Positions 45,880-56,040 are shown, counted from the stretch's first letter. The stretch: DNA of 64,000 bases from Wenyingzhuangia fucanilytica (GCF_001697185.1 NZ_CP014224.1:1860001-1924000), one strand, 5' to 3'. Numbers and translations are program-made. The notes: generated by a model not told the origin, from the letters alone.

Positions 45880-45979
45880 TTGTAATCTTTTCCAAATAAT
45901 AAAATAAGATAATTCTAACATTATCCTACTTAATAAAGTAATTAGGTATAAAATTTGCTACCATAAACCGAAAAAAACA

Positions 45980-46981
45980 ATGGCAAAAAAATTACTGATC
46001 CTATTTATCTTTATAGGGAGTTTTCAACATGCAAAAGCCCAAGAAAACAACTTACAATGGTTAGATGTTGAATTAGCAAACTACCAATATCCTTATAAAG
46101 TTTCTACTTTACCTTTACACATACAAGAACAAGATTTAACCATGGCTTATATGGATATTAAGCCTAAAAACTATCGTGGAAAAAACATTGTATTAATTCA
46201 CGGAAAAAACTTTAATGGTGCTTATTGGAAAACTACAATTGAAGCTTTAACCAAAGAAGGTTATAGAGTAATTGTACCAGATCAAATAGGTTTTGGAAAA
46301 TCCTCTAAACCACTTCATTTTCATTATACCTTCCAACAATTGGCTCAAAACACCAAGTTGTTACTAGATACTTTAAAAATTGAGAAAACTGCTATTTTAG
46401 GTCACTCCATGGGTGGAATGTTGGCTACAAGATTCACTTTGATGTATCCTGATACTATAGAAAAATTAATTTTAGAAAATCCTATTGGTCTTGAGGATTG
46501 GAAATTAAAAGTACCCTACAAACCTGTAGAATGGTGGTATCATAATGAACTTAAAAAGAGTTATACTGGTATCAAAAAATATCAATTAGAAAACTACTAC
46601 GACAATAAATGGAAAGCAGAATATGACGAATGGGTAAACTTACTTGCTGGTTGGACATTAAATTCTGACTATAAAACCATAGCTTGGAATGCCGCACTAA
46701 CCTATGATATGATTTTTACACAACCTGTAGTTTACGAGTTTAAAAATATTACAGCGCCAACTTTACTGATTATTGGAACCAGAGATAGAACTGCCTTAGG
46801 AAAACCTTTGGTTACAGAAGAAGTACGAAAAACAATGGGCTTATACAGCAAATTAGGAAAAAAAACACAGATGGAAATTCCTAATTCGGAACTAGTAGAA
46901 ATAGAAAATGTGGGGCACTTACCACATATTGAAAAGTTTAAGAGTTTCATAGATCCTCTTATTAATTTTCTAAAAAGATAA
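45980..46981 (+). CDS. Exported alpha/beta hydrolase
   Basis: A 333-residue protein with a signal peptide (about 1-20, ending HAKAQ). The nucleophile Ser143 lies in LGHSMGGML, with the oxyanion region VLIHGKNFNGAYW (about 71-83) and a C-terminal VGHLPHIE for the catalytic His. The acid lies near TRDRTALG. Its substrate is unknown; export to the periplasm or surface is indicated. It ends in a terminator shared with the next, convergent gene. Confidence 0.9.
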   Translation: MAKKLLILFIFIGSFQHAKAQENNLQWLDVELANYQYPYKVSTLPLHIQEQDLTMAYMDIKPKNYRGKNIVLIHGKNFNGAYWKTTIEALTKEGYRVIVPDQIGFGKSSKPLHFHYTFQQLAQNTKLLLDTLKIEKTAILGHSMGGMLATRFTLMYPDTIEKLILENPIGLEDWKLKVPYKPVEWWYHNELKKSYTGIKKYQLENYYDNKWKAEYDEWVNLLAGWTLNSDYKTIAWNAALTYDMIFTQPVVYEFKNITAPTLLIIGTRDRTALGKPLVTEEVRKTMGLYSKLGKKTQMEIPNSELVEIENVGHLPHIEKFKSFIDPLINFLKR

Positions 46982-47004
46982 AAGGTTTCATGTCCCTAAT
47001 AACT

Positions 47005-47045
47005 TAAAAGCCATTGATGAATAAATACTTCGTCAATGGCTTTTA
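47005..47045. terminator. Bidirectional terminator after the hydrolase gene
   Basis: AAAAGCCATTGA pairs with TCAATGGCTTTT around a 15-base loop, between convergent genes. Confidence 0.85.
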
Positions 47046-47052
47046 GTTTAAA

Positions 47053-48015
47053 CTATAATTTGATAGCAATATGTGCAATAGCATCTCCTTGGTTAACAAT
47101 AGGAGAATGATTCAAACAAATCACATGTCCTGATACTGGAGATTTAATTTTTCTTTCAAAAAAACCATAAGGATCGGTAATTAAACCTATCACCTCTCCT
47201 TTTTTGATAGGCAATCCGTTTTCTACTAAAGACCTGTACATTCCAGAAGCATTGGCTCTAATCCACTTGGATTCGTTAAAAACAACTTGCTTTACCCCAT
47301 CATGCAAAGGAATATGATCTGATGGCATTTTTTTTACCCCTAAAGATTCAAGAACATTTAAAATTCCTGTCACTCCCACATTTGTAATTTTTGGATTGAT
47401 ATTTAAAGCTTTACCTCCCTCATACAACAATACTTTTTTACCACTGGCTACTGCAGAGGCTCTAAAAGATTTTTCTCTTTCTGAGGAGTATTTTACAAAC
47501 TTTGCTCCAAACGTTTTTGCCAAATTAAAAGTTTCCTCATCGTCATCAGAAATTCTTATTTGAGGATAGTTAAATCGCGTATCTCCTCCTGTATGAAAAT
47601 CGATACAATAATCTACATGAACCACAATTTCATTCATAAAAAAATGAGCAAACTTACTTGCTAATGATCCATTCTTAGCTCCCGGAAAACTTCTGTTTAA
47701 ATCCTTTCCATCAGGAAATTCTCTGGTCTTGATTAAAAAACCAAACACATTTACTACAGGAACACAAATAATCATTCCAGCATCTGGAATATTGTATTTA
47801 TTGGCTACAACTTGCCTAACAATTTCTACTCCATTTACCTCATCTCCATGAATTCCGGCACTAATCAAAACACAAGGTCCATCAACCTTAGCCCTGCTAA
47901 TAATAATTGGTACTTCTATTTTGGTTCTGGTGTGCAAACGAGCAATATCAGATTTGATCTGATATGTTTTTCCTGGCTTAATTTTTTCGCCAAGTATGGT
48001 AATATCTTTACGCAT
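47053..48015 (-). CDS. M14-type deacylase (succinylglutamate desuccinylase/aspartoacylase family)
   Basis: A 320-residue zinc hydrolase. The zinc site begins with His56-x-x-Glu59 in SAGIHGDEVNG and continues with His in CIDFHTGGDTRF. The N-terminal 30 residues and the C-terminal beta domain (SPVSGHVICLNHSPIVNQGDAIAHI) fit the AstE/AspA family. It removes acyl groups from amino acids or related compounds. It lies 16 bp after the helicase stop on the same strand. Confidence 0.9.
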   Translation of the reverse strand: MRKDITILGEKIKPGKTYQIKSDIARLHTRTKIEVPIIISRAKVDGPCVLISAGIHGDEVNGVEIVRQVVANKYNIPDAGMIICVPVVNVFGFLIKTREFPDGKDLNRSFPGAKNGSLASKFAHFFMNEIVVHVDYCIDFHTGGDTRFNYPQIRISDDDEETFNLAKTFGAKFVKYSSEREKSFRASAVASGKKVLLYEGGKALNINPKITNVGVTGILNVLESLGVKKMPSDHIPLHDGVKQVVFNESKWIRANASGMYRSLVENGLPIKKGEVIGLITDPYGFFERKIKSPVSGHVICLNHSPIVNQGDAIAHIAIKL

Positions 48016-48031
48016 TTAAATGATACGATAA

Positions 48032-49384
48032 CTATTGTTGTTTCTTCTTTTTCTTTTTTACAGGTTTATCTGTAGAAAGTAAGTCGGCTGTTTTGTTCTC
48101 TAATAAATAATTGGCTAAAATTTTATCTACCAATTCCTCTTTGGTTAAATGATGAAAGACCTCTTTAACCGAAGCTTTTACCTGTTCTGACACAGCTCTA
48201 TTGGGTTTGGTTTTAAATATTTTTTTAGCCCAAAGAATGGTGTTATTTTCCTCTATGCTTATGGCATTAGGTTTGGCATAGGTATGTAAATCAATTTCAT
48301 ACTCCTCTCCTAAAAACTTCATTTTTTCAACCTCATCAGCTTGTAATACTGCTAAAGACATTCCTTTGGCTCCTGCCCTAGCCGTTCTACCACTACGGTG
48401 AATATAAGTTTCCATCGCATCTGGCAAATGATAATGCACTACATAAGAAACATTTTTGATGTCAATTCCTCTTGCAGCAACATCTGTAGCAACCAAAGTA
48501 TTGATATATCCTTCACGAAATTGCTCCATAATACGATCACGGATTCCTTGTGTTAAACTACCGTGAATAGCTCCAGAAGAAATTTTATTAATGGCTAAAT
48601 TTTTGGCCAACTTATTAACCGCGGCTTTGGTTTTACAAAATATAATTCCCTGCTCCCCTTCTTTGCTAGACAAAAAGTGTAATAACACATTTAGTTTTTC
48701 TATAGGTTCTACCACTACATAATGATGGGCAACATCTTTATGCGCTGTATTTACCGTTTCTGACCCAACTTGGGTAACGTGTTTAGACAAATAATTTTGC
48801 ACCAATTGCTTTACAGAACCAGGCAAGGTTGCAGAAAACAAAAGAGTACGTTTTTGTTTAGGCATTGCCTCTACAATTTTATCTAAACCTTCTTTTAAAG
48901 ACAAAACCATTTCATCCGCTTCATCTAACACAAAATACTTTACTTGTTTTAAATCAATTTTACCTCTTTGAATCAAATCTATCAAACGACCTGGAGTAGC
49001 TACCACTACATGAGTAGTTTGTTGTAAAAGTTCTATTTGAGGTTTTACAGAAGTACCTCCACAAACCTCAGCAATAGACAAACCAGAAATATCTGCTCCA
49101 AAATCTGTTAGGTTGGTGTAAATTTGTTTCCCTAATTCTCTAGTAGGTGCTAAAACAACTACTTGAATACTTGGGTTAGATACCTCAACCATTTGTAATA
49201 ATGGCAATCCAAAAGCTGCTGTTTTACCAGTACCTGTATTGGCTAATCCTACAAAATCATCCTTTTGATTTAAAATTACAGGAATGGATTGTTTTTGAAT
49301 TTCAGTGGGTTCTGTTATTCCTAAACCATTTAAGGTATTGGTGATAATAGATGAAATTCCTAAATCTGAAAACAGCTTTGACAT
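48032..49384 (-). CDS. DEAD-box RNA helicase
   Basis: A 450-residue ATP-dependent RNA helicase. Motifs in order: Q motif EPTEIQKQSIP (about 25-35), motif I ANTGTGKT (48-55), PTRELGKQ (70-77), DEAD at 154-157, SAT at 184-186, and HRSGRTARAG in the second RecA-like domain. The basic tail ends in KKKKKKQQ. It probably remodels rRNA or mRNA. It resembles RhlE/CsdA-type proteins, but the exact class was not settled. Confidence 0.95.
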   Translation of the reverse strand: MSKLFSDLGISSIITNTLNGLGITEPTEIQKQSIPVILNQKDDFVGLANTGTGKTAAFGLPLLQMVEVSNPSIQVVVLAPTRELGKQIYTNLTDFGADISGLSIAEVCGGTSVKPQIELLQQTTHVVVATPGRLIDLIQRGKIDLKQVKYFVLDEADEMVLSLKEGLDKIVEAMPKQKRTLLFSATLPGSVKQLVQNYLSKHVTQVGSETVNTAHKDVAHHYVVVEPIEKLNVLLHFLSSKEGEQGIIFCKTKAAVNKLAKNLAINKISSGAIHGSLTQGIRDRIMEQFREGYINTLVATDVAARGIDIKNVSYVVHYHLPDAMETYIHRSGRTARAGAKGMSLAVLQADEVEKMKFLGEEYEIDLHTYAKPNAISIEENNTILWAKKIFKTKPNRAVSEQVKASVKEVFHHLTKEELVDKILANYLLENKTADLLSTDKPVKKKKKKQQ

Positions 49385-49500
49385 AAATAAAATAATTTGT
49401 GCAAAGATAGGAAAGTATCAGCCTTAAAACATCGTTGTTTTTAATTCATATTAAGGAGTTTTATCCCTTAATTATCAACTAAAATTTAAAGGCAAATAAA

Positions 49501-51273
49501 TTATATTTTCCCTTGATAAGTATACAAATCATAATAACGACCTTGAGTAGCGATTAACTCATCATGAGTACCTCGTTCTGCAATTTGACCGCCCTCTATC
49601 ACTAAAATTTGATCTGCTTTGCGAATGGTACTCAAACGATGGGCAATTACAATAGTCGTTCTGTTTTTGGTTAATTGTGCCAAACTTTTCTGAATCAACA
49701 CTTCACTTTCCGTATCTAAATTAGAGGTAGCCTCGTCTAAAATAATAATCTTTGGATCTGCTAAAATAGCTCTTGCAATGGCAATACGCTGTCTTTGTCC
49801 TCCAGACAATTTCACCCCTCTTTCCCCTATTAAAGTATTAAGTCCATCATCAAACCTATCTGTAAATTCATTTACATAAGCAGCATTCACCGCATTTTGT
49901 AATTGTTCTTCGGTAGCATTAGGTCTTGGAAACATGATGTTTTCTCTAATAGTTCCTTCAAACAAAAATTCATCTTGTAAAACCACCCCTAAGTGCTTTC
50001 TAAAGCTTTTTAATTTTACTTTAGACAAATCATGTCCATCAATAGTAATAGTCCCTGATTTTGGATTTAAAAAAGTAGCCGACAATCCTGCAATGGTAGA
50101 TTTCCCAGATCCAGAACTTCCTACCAGAGCAATCACAGAACCCGAGGCTGCATTAAAACTGATATTGTTCAGTACATTTTTATTTTCTTCGTAAGCAAAA
50201 GACACCTCTTTAAATTCAATATCTCCTTTAAAATGATGTATTTCTTCGGTTCTATTTTCATCCTCATCTTCAGCTTGCATATTCATCAGTTCTTCGGTTC
50301 TATCTAAACCTGCCAAAGCTTCGGTTAACTGACTCCCAATATTACTCATCTGTACAATGGGAGCAATCATAAATCCTAATAAAAGTGTAAATGATAAAAA
50401 ATCTCCAATAGTTAACTCTCCTTGAATAATTTTATACCCACCAATTCCCATAATTCCTGTAGAAGCAATTCCTAATAAAAACGTAGAAGTACTAGTCATT
50501 AAAGCCGTAGCTGTTAAACTCTTTTTTACGTTTTGAAACATTAAATCAACTCCTTTTTCAAACACTTTATTCTCTTGCTCTTCGGCATTAAAAGCTTTAA
50601 TTACACGAACTCCTGCCAAAGTTTCTGTTAAACGACCATTGACCTCTGCATTAATTTTACCTCTTACCTTAAAAATAGGTCGGATATAAGCAAAAGCCTT
50701 TAAAGCTATAAAACCAAAAATCCCTACAGGAACCAACACAAAAAGCGTCATAGACCAACTGATTTTAATCAATAGAATTAAAGAAATAACAGCGGTAATG
50801 GTTCCCCCTACCAATTGTACCAAACCAGTACCTATTAAATTACGAACTCCTTCTACATCGTTCATAATTCTAGACACCAAGGCTCCAGATTTGGTATTAT
50901 CAAAAAATCCAATGGGTAAAGACAATACTTTTTTCTGTACTTGTGCTCTTAATTCCGAAATTAAAAACTGTGCCTGTACACTTAAAATTTTAGTCAACAA
51001 AAATGAAGTGACTGCTTGTACCAAAATAGCTCCTGCTACGATTAACAATAAATTTCTGAGTTCTTCAAAATTCTTATTCGGAATTACTTCATCTAACAAA
51101 ACTTTTGTTTTCCATGGCAATACCAAACTAGACAAACGGCTAAGTACAATTAAAATCAACCCTATAAAAACCAGTTTACGTCTTGGCCAAATAATACTTT
51201 TAAAAGCGGCAGCCATAGTAACTTTAGATTTTTTATTCTTGTGATCCGTAGTTTTATTTTGGTATGATTTCAT
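49501..51273 (-). CDS. ABC transporter, fused permease and ATPase (MsbA-like)
   Basis: A 590-residue half-transporter. Six membrane helices span about residues 32-320. The ATPase domain has Walker A GSSGSGKS (385-392), signature LSGGQ (489-493) and Walker B IIILDE (509-514). It resembles MsbA/lipid or drug exporters and probably works as a homodimer, exporting from the cytoplasmic side. It lies alone on the minus strand between the helicase and the small-protein pair. Confidence 0.93.
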   Translation of the reverse strand: MKSYQNKTTDHKNKKSKVTMAAAFKSIIWPRRKLVFIGLILIVLSRLSSLVLPWKTKVLLDEVIPNKNFEELRNLLLIVAGAILVQAVTSFLLTKILSVQAQFLISELRAQVQKKVLSLPIGFFDNTKSGALVSRIMNDVEGVRNLIGTGLVQLVGGTITAVISLILLIKISWSMTLFVLVPVGIFGFIALKAFAYIRPIFKVRGKINAEVNGRLTETLAGVRVIKAFNAEEQENKVFEKGVDLMFQNVKKSLTATALMTSTSTFLLGIASTGIMGIGGYKIIQGELTIGDFLSFTLLLGFMIAPIVQMSNIGSQLTEALAGLDRTEELMNMQAEDEDENRTEEIHHFKGDIEFKEVSFAYEENKNVLNNISFNAASGSVIALVGSSGSGKSTIAGLSATFLNPKSGTITIDGHDLSKVKLKSFRKHLGVVLQDEFLFEGTIRENIMFPRPNATEEQLQNAVNAAYVNEFTDRFDDGLNTLIGERGVKLSGGQRQRIAIARAILADPKIIILDEATSNLDTESEVLIQKSLAQLTKNRTTIVIAHRLSTIRKADQILVIEGGQIAERGTHDELIATQGRYYDLYTYQGKI

Positions 51274-51394
51274 GTTTAGTTGTTTTGAGTAAGTAAAGAT
51301 ACGTTTCTAAAGTATTTTAAAAATTTTAAAATGAATCATTTATTCTTAAATCAGATTTTTTCTGTAAATTAATAGGTGTTTAAAAGTATGTATT

Positions 51395-51637
51395 ATGGAT
51401 ACCATTAATAATATTGTAGTTTTTGACGGTAGTTTAGAACTACACAATCCTGATTTAAAAAAGTACGATAGATCTAAAGCTATTGTAGAAAGAGTTTTAC
51501 GTTTTTTAAAAAATAGAGATAAAAAAATTATTCGATTAATTAATAAAGAAAATGCCATCCTTTATATTAACCGATATAGCGGCACATGGAAAATACAAAA
51601 CGCTAGTACAAAACTTATTAACCGTATTTTTGGTTAA
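51395..51637 (+). CDS. Small basic protein, copy A of a tandem pair
   Basis: An 80-residue cytoplasmic protein, no signal or membrane segment, rich in Lys, Arg, Ile and Asn. It resembles the next gene product in the C-terminal part: RFLKNRDKKIIRLINKEN here against LLNRKDKKLIHDMNEGN there, and both end NRIFG with a Trp about 15-16 residues before the end. I do not recognise the family. Shared pattern and adjacency support both genes as real. Confidence 0.65.
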   Translation: MDTINNIVVFDGSLELHNPDLKKYDRSKAIVERVLRFLKNRDKKIIRLINKENAILYINRYSGTWKIQNASTKLINRIFG

Positions 51638-51703
51638 AATCAGTACTTGACTCATCCATTGATTTTTTGTACCTTATTGAGGAACCAGTAAAACAAAACC
51701 GTT

Positions 51704-51952
51704 ATGAAATTTATTAAGAATGTAATTATTAAATCTAGCGACAGAAGTGTAATGATACACCGTATGTTAAAAAACAAACGCTCTAAGCTAACTCAAAAAC
51801 TGTTAATGATTAATGGTTTATTGAATAGAAAAGATAAAAAATTAATTCATGATATGAATGAAGGGAATGTTTGTATAGAAATTAACTACCCTGATTGTAG
51901 TTGGAGCGTTAAAAATGCCAACAAACAAATGTTGAATAGAATATTTGGTTAA
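51704..51952 (+). CDS. Small basic protein, copy B of a tandem pair
   Basis: An 82-residue relative of the preceding protein. Both have a charged helical N-terminal part, an R/NRxDKK motif, a beta-like segment ending SWSVKNANKQ or TWKIQNASTK, and the terminal NRIFG. It is followed by an intrinsic terminator that would end both genes. The two are 66 bp apart and arose by duplication of an ancestor, judged by length and pattern; identity is low. Confidence 0.65.
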   Translation: MKFIKNVIIKSSDRSVMIHRMLKNKRSKLTQKLLMINGLLNRKDKKLIHDMNEGNVCIEINYPDCSWSVKNANKQMLNRIFG

Positions 51953-51977
51953 TAATTTTATAAGTTTATCAATCAAA

Positions 51978-52012
51978 AAAAAAATCCGCTTATTTAGATA
52001 AGCGGATTTTTT
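51978..52012. terminator. Terminator after the small-protein pair
   Basis: AAAATCCGCTTAT-TTAG-ATAAGCGGATTTT, 13-bp stem, T run; A run on the other side also serves the convergent phytase gene. Confidence 0.92.
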
Positions 52013-52032
52013 AATATAAAATGTTTTGACTC

Positions 52033-53061
52033 TTAAAGACCTTTTAATACATCTCTAAAATCAACTATTTTAAAGTTTTGATTTTTCTTAACTCCTACAT
52101 CCATATTGGTTCCATCTTGTACTATAAAAAATCCTTTAGGAAAGTTTTTAAAACTAACGGATGTTACATCAATTCCGTCTGTATCATTGGTTCCATCAAT
52201 AACTTCATCATCAATAGTAAAACTTTTTAGGTATTGGTTTGATTGTCTATCAAACATTGCATAAGAATTATTTCCTTGAGAAGATAGGATGATATATCCG
52301 CTATTGTTTTCTTTTTTGTAGATAGTCACTCCTTCAAAATCATCTTTCATGTTTACATCAGAAACTTTGGCTACAAGTGTTTTTTCGTCTGAAAAAGAAT
52401 CTGCATTAAACCTCCATAACGCCACATCTTCTTCAGCTATGTAAATAAACCCTAATTCGTCATCGGCAACCATTCCTTCTGTTTGAGAATCTAACTTAAC
52501 AGTGGTTACTAACTCACCTACTACTCCATTTTCTTGAGCGATTAATTTCCATTTTTCTACTCCTCCGCTTTTACCAGAAACAAATACAAAAGTATCTATA
52601 TCATTTTGATACATACACAATCCGTAAACCTCTCTTAAATTAGATTTTAATGGTTGTATGGCAACATTGCTCAACGTTCCGTTTGAATTTACTTTGTGAA
52701 TTGTAATGGTATTGTTGGTTCTGTTAGAAGCCGTAACAATAGACACCGACTCATTGTTCAACATAAATCCATCTCTAATGTCTACATTGTTTACTTTTCC
52801 TACTGAGTAATTGTGCAATAACTTTCCTTCTAAATTATACACACACAAACCTTGCTTTTTATTGGTTCCAATAATTAACGAAGTCTCAACATTATTTGGA
52901 TTGATCCATATACAAGCGTCATCGGCTGCATCATCGTTGGTATAAACAGGTTCTGTTTCTCTTACAGCATTTACAGAAAACAGTAAACTTTTGTCTTTTT
53001 TATCTGATTGACATGATATTACTTGTAATCCTATAAATACTATTGCTAAAATTTTATTCAT
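52033..53061 (-). CDS. Beta-propeller phytase (3-phytase-like)
   Basis: A 342-residue lipoprotein (lipobox Cys17, LQVISC) with the phytase beta-propeller pattern: DDAADDACIWINPNNVETSLIIGTNKKQGL, GFIYIAEEDVALWRF and DGIDVTSVSFKNFPKGFFIVQDG. Asp and Glu residues around the calcium-binding loops are present. It releases phosphate from phytate at the cell surface. It lies downstream of a TonB-dependent receptor, separated by 141 bp that includes a REP-related word near 53104. Confidence 0.92.
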   Translation of the reverse strand: MNKILAIVFIGLQVISCQSDKKDKSLLFSVNAVRETEPVYTNDDAADDACIWINPNNVETSLIIGTNKKQGLCVYNLEGKLLHNYSVGKVNNVDIRDGFMLNNESVSIVTASNRTNNTITIHKVNSNGTLSNVAIQPLKSNLREVYGLCMYQNDIDTFVFVSGKSGGVEKWKLIAQENGVVGELVTTVKLDSQTEGMVADDELGFIYIAEEDVALWRFNADSFSDEKTLVAKVSDVNMKDDFEGVTIYKKENNSGYIILSSQGNNSYAMFDRQSNQYLKSFTIDDEVIDGTNDTDGIDVTSVSFKNFPKGFFIVQDGTNMDVGVKKNQNFKIVDFRDVLKGL

Positions 53062-53202
53062 ATATGTAAATATAAAAAAGATTCAATCTCAAAAATACAG
53101 TTTTCGTCAACCTAAACTTGTTTCAAATTCTCATTATAATTAAGAATGACGAACAATAATGTACTTTTGAGACGATCTTTTTATAGTGTTATTTTAAGTT
53201 AA

Positions 53203-55950
53203 TTAAAAATTATACTTTACTCCTGCGTTCCAATTAAAATTGTAATATTCTGCTTGAGCGGTTAAATCTTTTTGACCTTGGTAATATCTTAACTCTTGAT
53301 TGGTTAAGTTTTTAAATTCTGTAAACAATCTTAATCCTTTTACAATTTCGTAAGTAGCGTTTACATCTAAAAACATTTGAGCATCATAGTAAATATCTTC
53401 AAAATCTTCATCTCCATACTCATCAATATAAGCACCTGCATAATTTAAAGAAGCTCTAACAGTTAACTTTTTAGTTTCGTATGCCAACGATCCGTTAAAC
53501 ATGTTTTTTACAGCACCTGCCAATGCTAATTTAGACCTACCTTCAATTCCATCTGCTTCAGAATCTGTGTAAGTATAGTTAAGATATACATTTAAGTTTT
53601 TTAAGAATTTTGGTAAGAAATCTAACCTTCTTTGTACAGATACTTCCAACCCATATACTTTTGCTACCTCTCCATTTCTTTGCTGAGAATATTCAAAAGT
53701 TTCTCCAGGATAAGCGGCATCAACAAAATCATCTTCTGTATAAGTGTAAACAAAATTATCAATATTTTTAAAGAACACCCCTCCTGAAATAATTCCTACT
53801 GATGAGAAATAATGCTCAAACATAAAATCAAAGTTATTTGAGTAACTAGCCTCTAAATTTGAGTTTCCTTCTTCAAACTCCCAATCATCAGAGTTGATGT
53901 TTTGATAAGGAACTAAATCGTAATAATTAGGACGTGCAATAGAAGTTGAATATGCCAACCTAAAAATAGTATTAGGCTGTAAGCTATACTTAAACTGTAA
54001 GTTTGGTAAGAAATTAGTATAGTTTTTAGAGGCTTCAATTTTTGTAGCATCACTTAAATCTTGTGCTGTTTCTACATCAATTCTATATCCTGTATAATCT
54101 AAATCTGTTCTTTCAACTCTAAGTCCTGCCATTGCTGATAATTTTGGACTTAACTTTTGTATAACCATACCATAAGCTGCATTAACTTGCTCTTTAGCAT
54201 TGTAATTTACAGGTATAAATTCTTTTAAAATAGATTTACTATCAAACAAGTTACTGTTCTTTAAATCTAAACCACCCAAATAATCTTCGTTTACAAAATT
54301 TCCTGATTTGTATTTGTCTCCTGCTAAAAATCCATCAATAGTTTTATCGCTATAAGGAACATCACTCATAAATTCCATTCCAGAAACAGGCTCATATTCA
54401 TTATAGCTATTATCTCTACTTTTTTCTTTGTTTTTGTATCTATACCCTATTTTTAAGGTGTTTTCATATGCTCCTTTTAACATAGGAATTTCTAAATCAA
54501 ACTTAGCTCCGTAATTTTTCTCCTCGGTATATTGATTTTCTTCAGAAATTTCATCTAATTCTAAAACTGAAGGATTGTTAAAATCTGTTCCTGTAGGATT
54601 TGCATTTGGAAATCTTAAGTCTGATAAGTCTTGTGTTACATCTACAGATTCAGTTTTATAAGCAATATATCTTTCTTCTGGTCTAGTTTCAGAAGCTTTA
54701 GAATAGTTAGTTTTCCAATTTAATTTTACCGAATTAAATAAAATATGCTCTCCATTTAGTGCAAATTTCTGAATTTCTTGCTCTTCTAATCTTGCATTAT
54801 CATTAGTTCCTCCTTTGGTTTCTCTAACCACCTCATCGGCAGTATACACACCAGGTGCAGTTTCTTCAATATCTTTAATTTCTAAACGATATCTATTTTC
54901 CCAATCTTTTCTATTGTTTAAAACGGTATTAAAAAAGATAGTGTTGTTGTTATTTATTTTATAATCTAAGTTTAAAGCAACACTTTGTCTAACTCTTTTA
55001 ACATCATATCTTCTGATGTCTTGACCAGAAACTACAGCATTATTAGCATCACCAGCCCACTCGAACTCTACATTATCCGATCCAAAATCATTAGACTGTA
55101 AAGAAGTACTTAATACTGCTCCTAATTTATTGTTAAACATTCTACCTGCAACTACTGCAGAAGTATTGTACAACGGAGTATTTCTTACTGGATTTTGTCC
55201 GTAAGCACCTGTAATTGTTAATCTGGTTTTTTCTCCAGCTCTTCTAGTTACTAAGTTTACAGAACCTCCAATAGCATCTGCCTCCATATCAGAAGTCAAT
55301 ACCTTATTTACTTCTACTGCTTGTATCATGTCAGATGGAATTAAATCCATTTGCACATTTCTATTATCACCCTCTGCTGATGGAATTCTCTCTCCGTTTA
55401 AAGTCACAGAGTTTAATTGAGGAGCCATTCCTCTAATAATAATATTTCTAGCTTCTCCTTGATCGTTTTGAACTGCAATACCAGGAATTCTTTTTACAGC
55501 ATCTCCAATATTAGCATCTGGAAACTTTCCAACTTGATCAGCCGCCACAATATTGGTAATATTAAAGTTAGATTTTTGTTTGTTTAAAGCTTTGGCTTGC
55601 CCCTTAGAGTTACTTCCTTTAAGTACTACCTCATCTAATTCATTTAAAGCAGAATCTAAAACAAAGTTTACCGCAACCGTTGCTCCGTTTACTTTTATTG
55701 TTTTTATTAAATCTTTACATCCTAAACAGCTTGATTTTAAAGTATATTCTCCATTAGCTATTCCTACAAAAGCATAATCTCCATTAAAATCTGTAACTAC
55801 AGATAAGTTTAAAGATTCTATTATAATTACTGCTCCTGGAATTGGTAAGTTACTTGCATCTGTAACATGTCCTACAATACTTCCTTTGCTTTGTGCAAAG
55901 CTGACCATTGTTATAAATAGTGATAAAATAAAAAGTTTTAATGTTTTCAT
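53203..55950 (-). CDS. TonB-dependent receptor, phytate/phosphate locus
   Basis: A 915-residue outer membrane receptor. Signal peptide ends near SFAQ; then a carboxypeptidase-like beta-sandwich (about 20-110), a plug domain with VGKFPDANIGDAVKRIPGIA and a beta-barrel ending in an aromatic residue (GVKYNF). There is no SusD partner beside it. The start was moved to the ATG at 55948-55950, giving MKTLKLFILSLFITM; an upstream ATG would add 15 residues before the signal peptide. It may import organic phosphate or phytate products, judged from its neighbours. Confidence 0.92.
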   Translation of the reverse strand: MKTLKLFILSLFITMVSFAQSKGSIVGHVTDASNLPIPGAVIIIESLNLSVVTDFNGDYAFVGIANGEYTLKSSCLGCKDLIKTIKVNGATVAVNFVLDSALNELDEVVLKGSNSKGQAKALNKQKSNFNITNIVAADQVGKFPDANIGDAVKRIPGIAVQNDQGEARNIIIRGMAPQLNSVTLNGERIPSAEGDNRNVQMDLIPSDMIQAVEVNKVLTSDMEADAIGGSVNLVTRRAGEKTRLTITGAYGQNPVRNTPLYNTSAVVAGRMFNNKLGAVLSTSLQSNDFGSDNVEFEWAGDANNAVVSGQDIRRYDVKRVRQSVALNLDYKINNNNTIFFNTVLNNRKDWENRYRLEIKDIEETAPGVYTADEVVRETKGGTNDNARLEEQEIQKFALNGEHILFNSVKLNWKTNYSKASETRPEERYIAYKTESVDVTQDLSDLRFPNANPTGTDFNNPSVLELDEISEENQYTEEKNYGAKFDLEIPMLKGAYENTLKIGYRYKNKEKSRDNSYNEYEPVSGMEFMSDVPYSDKTIDGFLAGDKYKSGNFVNEDYLGGLDLKNSNLFDSKSILKEFIPVNYNAKEQVNAAYGMVIQKLSPKLSAMAGLRVERTDLDYTGYRIDVETAQDLSDATKIEASKNYTNFLPNLQFKYSLQPNTIFRLAYSTSIARPNYYDLVPYQNINSDDWEFEEGNSNLEASYSNNFDFMFEHYFSSVGIISGGVFFKNIDNFVYTYTEDDFVDAAYPGETFEYSQQRNGEVAKVYGLEVSVQRRLDFLPKFLKNLNVYLNYTYTDSEADGIEGRSKLALAGAVKNMFNGSLAYETKKLTVRASLNYAGAYIDEYGDEDFEDIYYDAQMFLDVNATYEIVKGLRLFTEFKNLTNQELRYYQGQKDLTAQAEYYNFNWNAGVKYNF

Positions 55951-56040
55951 TGGTTTGTTTGTTGTTTTTAAGTGCCACAAAACTAGACAGACCAAATAGT
56001 CTGATGGTTAAGAGAAAATCAACATAGTACAAACAAACCA
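55951..56040 (-). promoter_or_regulatory. Inverted-repeat leader upstream of the TonB-dependent receptor
   Basis: TGGTTTGTTTGT (55951-55962) and ACAAACAAACCA (56029-56040) are exact complements, 66 bp apart. An inner hairpin CAGAC-CAAATA-GTCTG lies at 55988-56003. If transcribed, the leader could fold into one long structure ending just before the start codon. Confidence 0.5.

Noticed and set aside
50798-51244. 148-codon plus-strand gene
   Set aside because: It is the complement of the ABC transporter's membrane domain, which is clearly the real gene.
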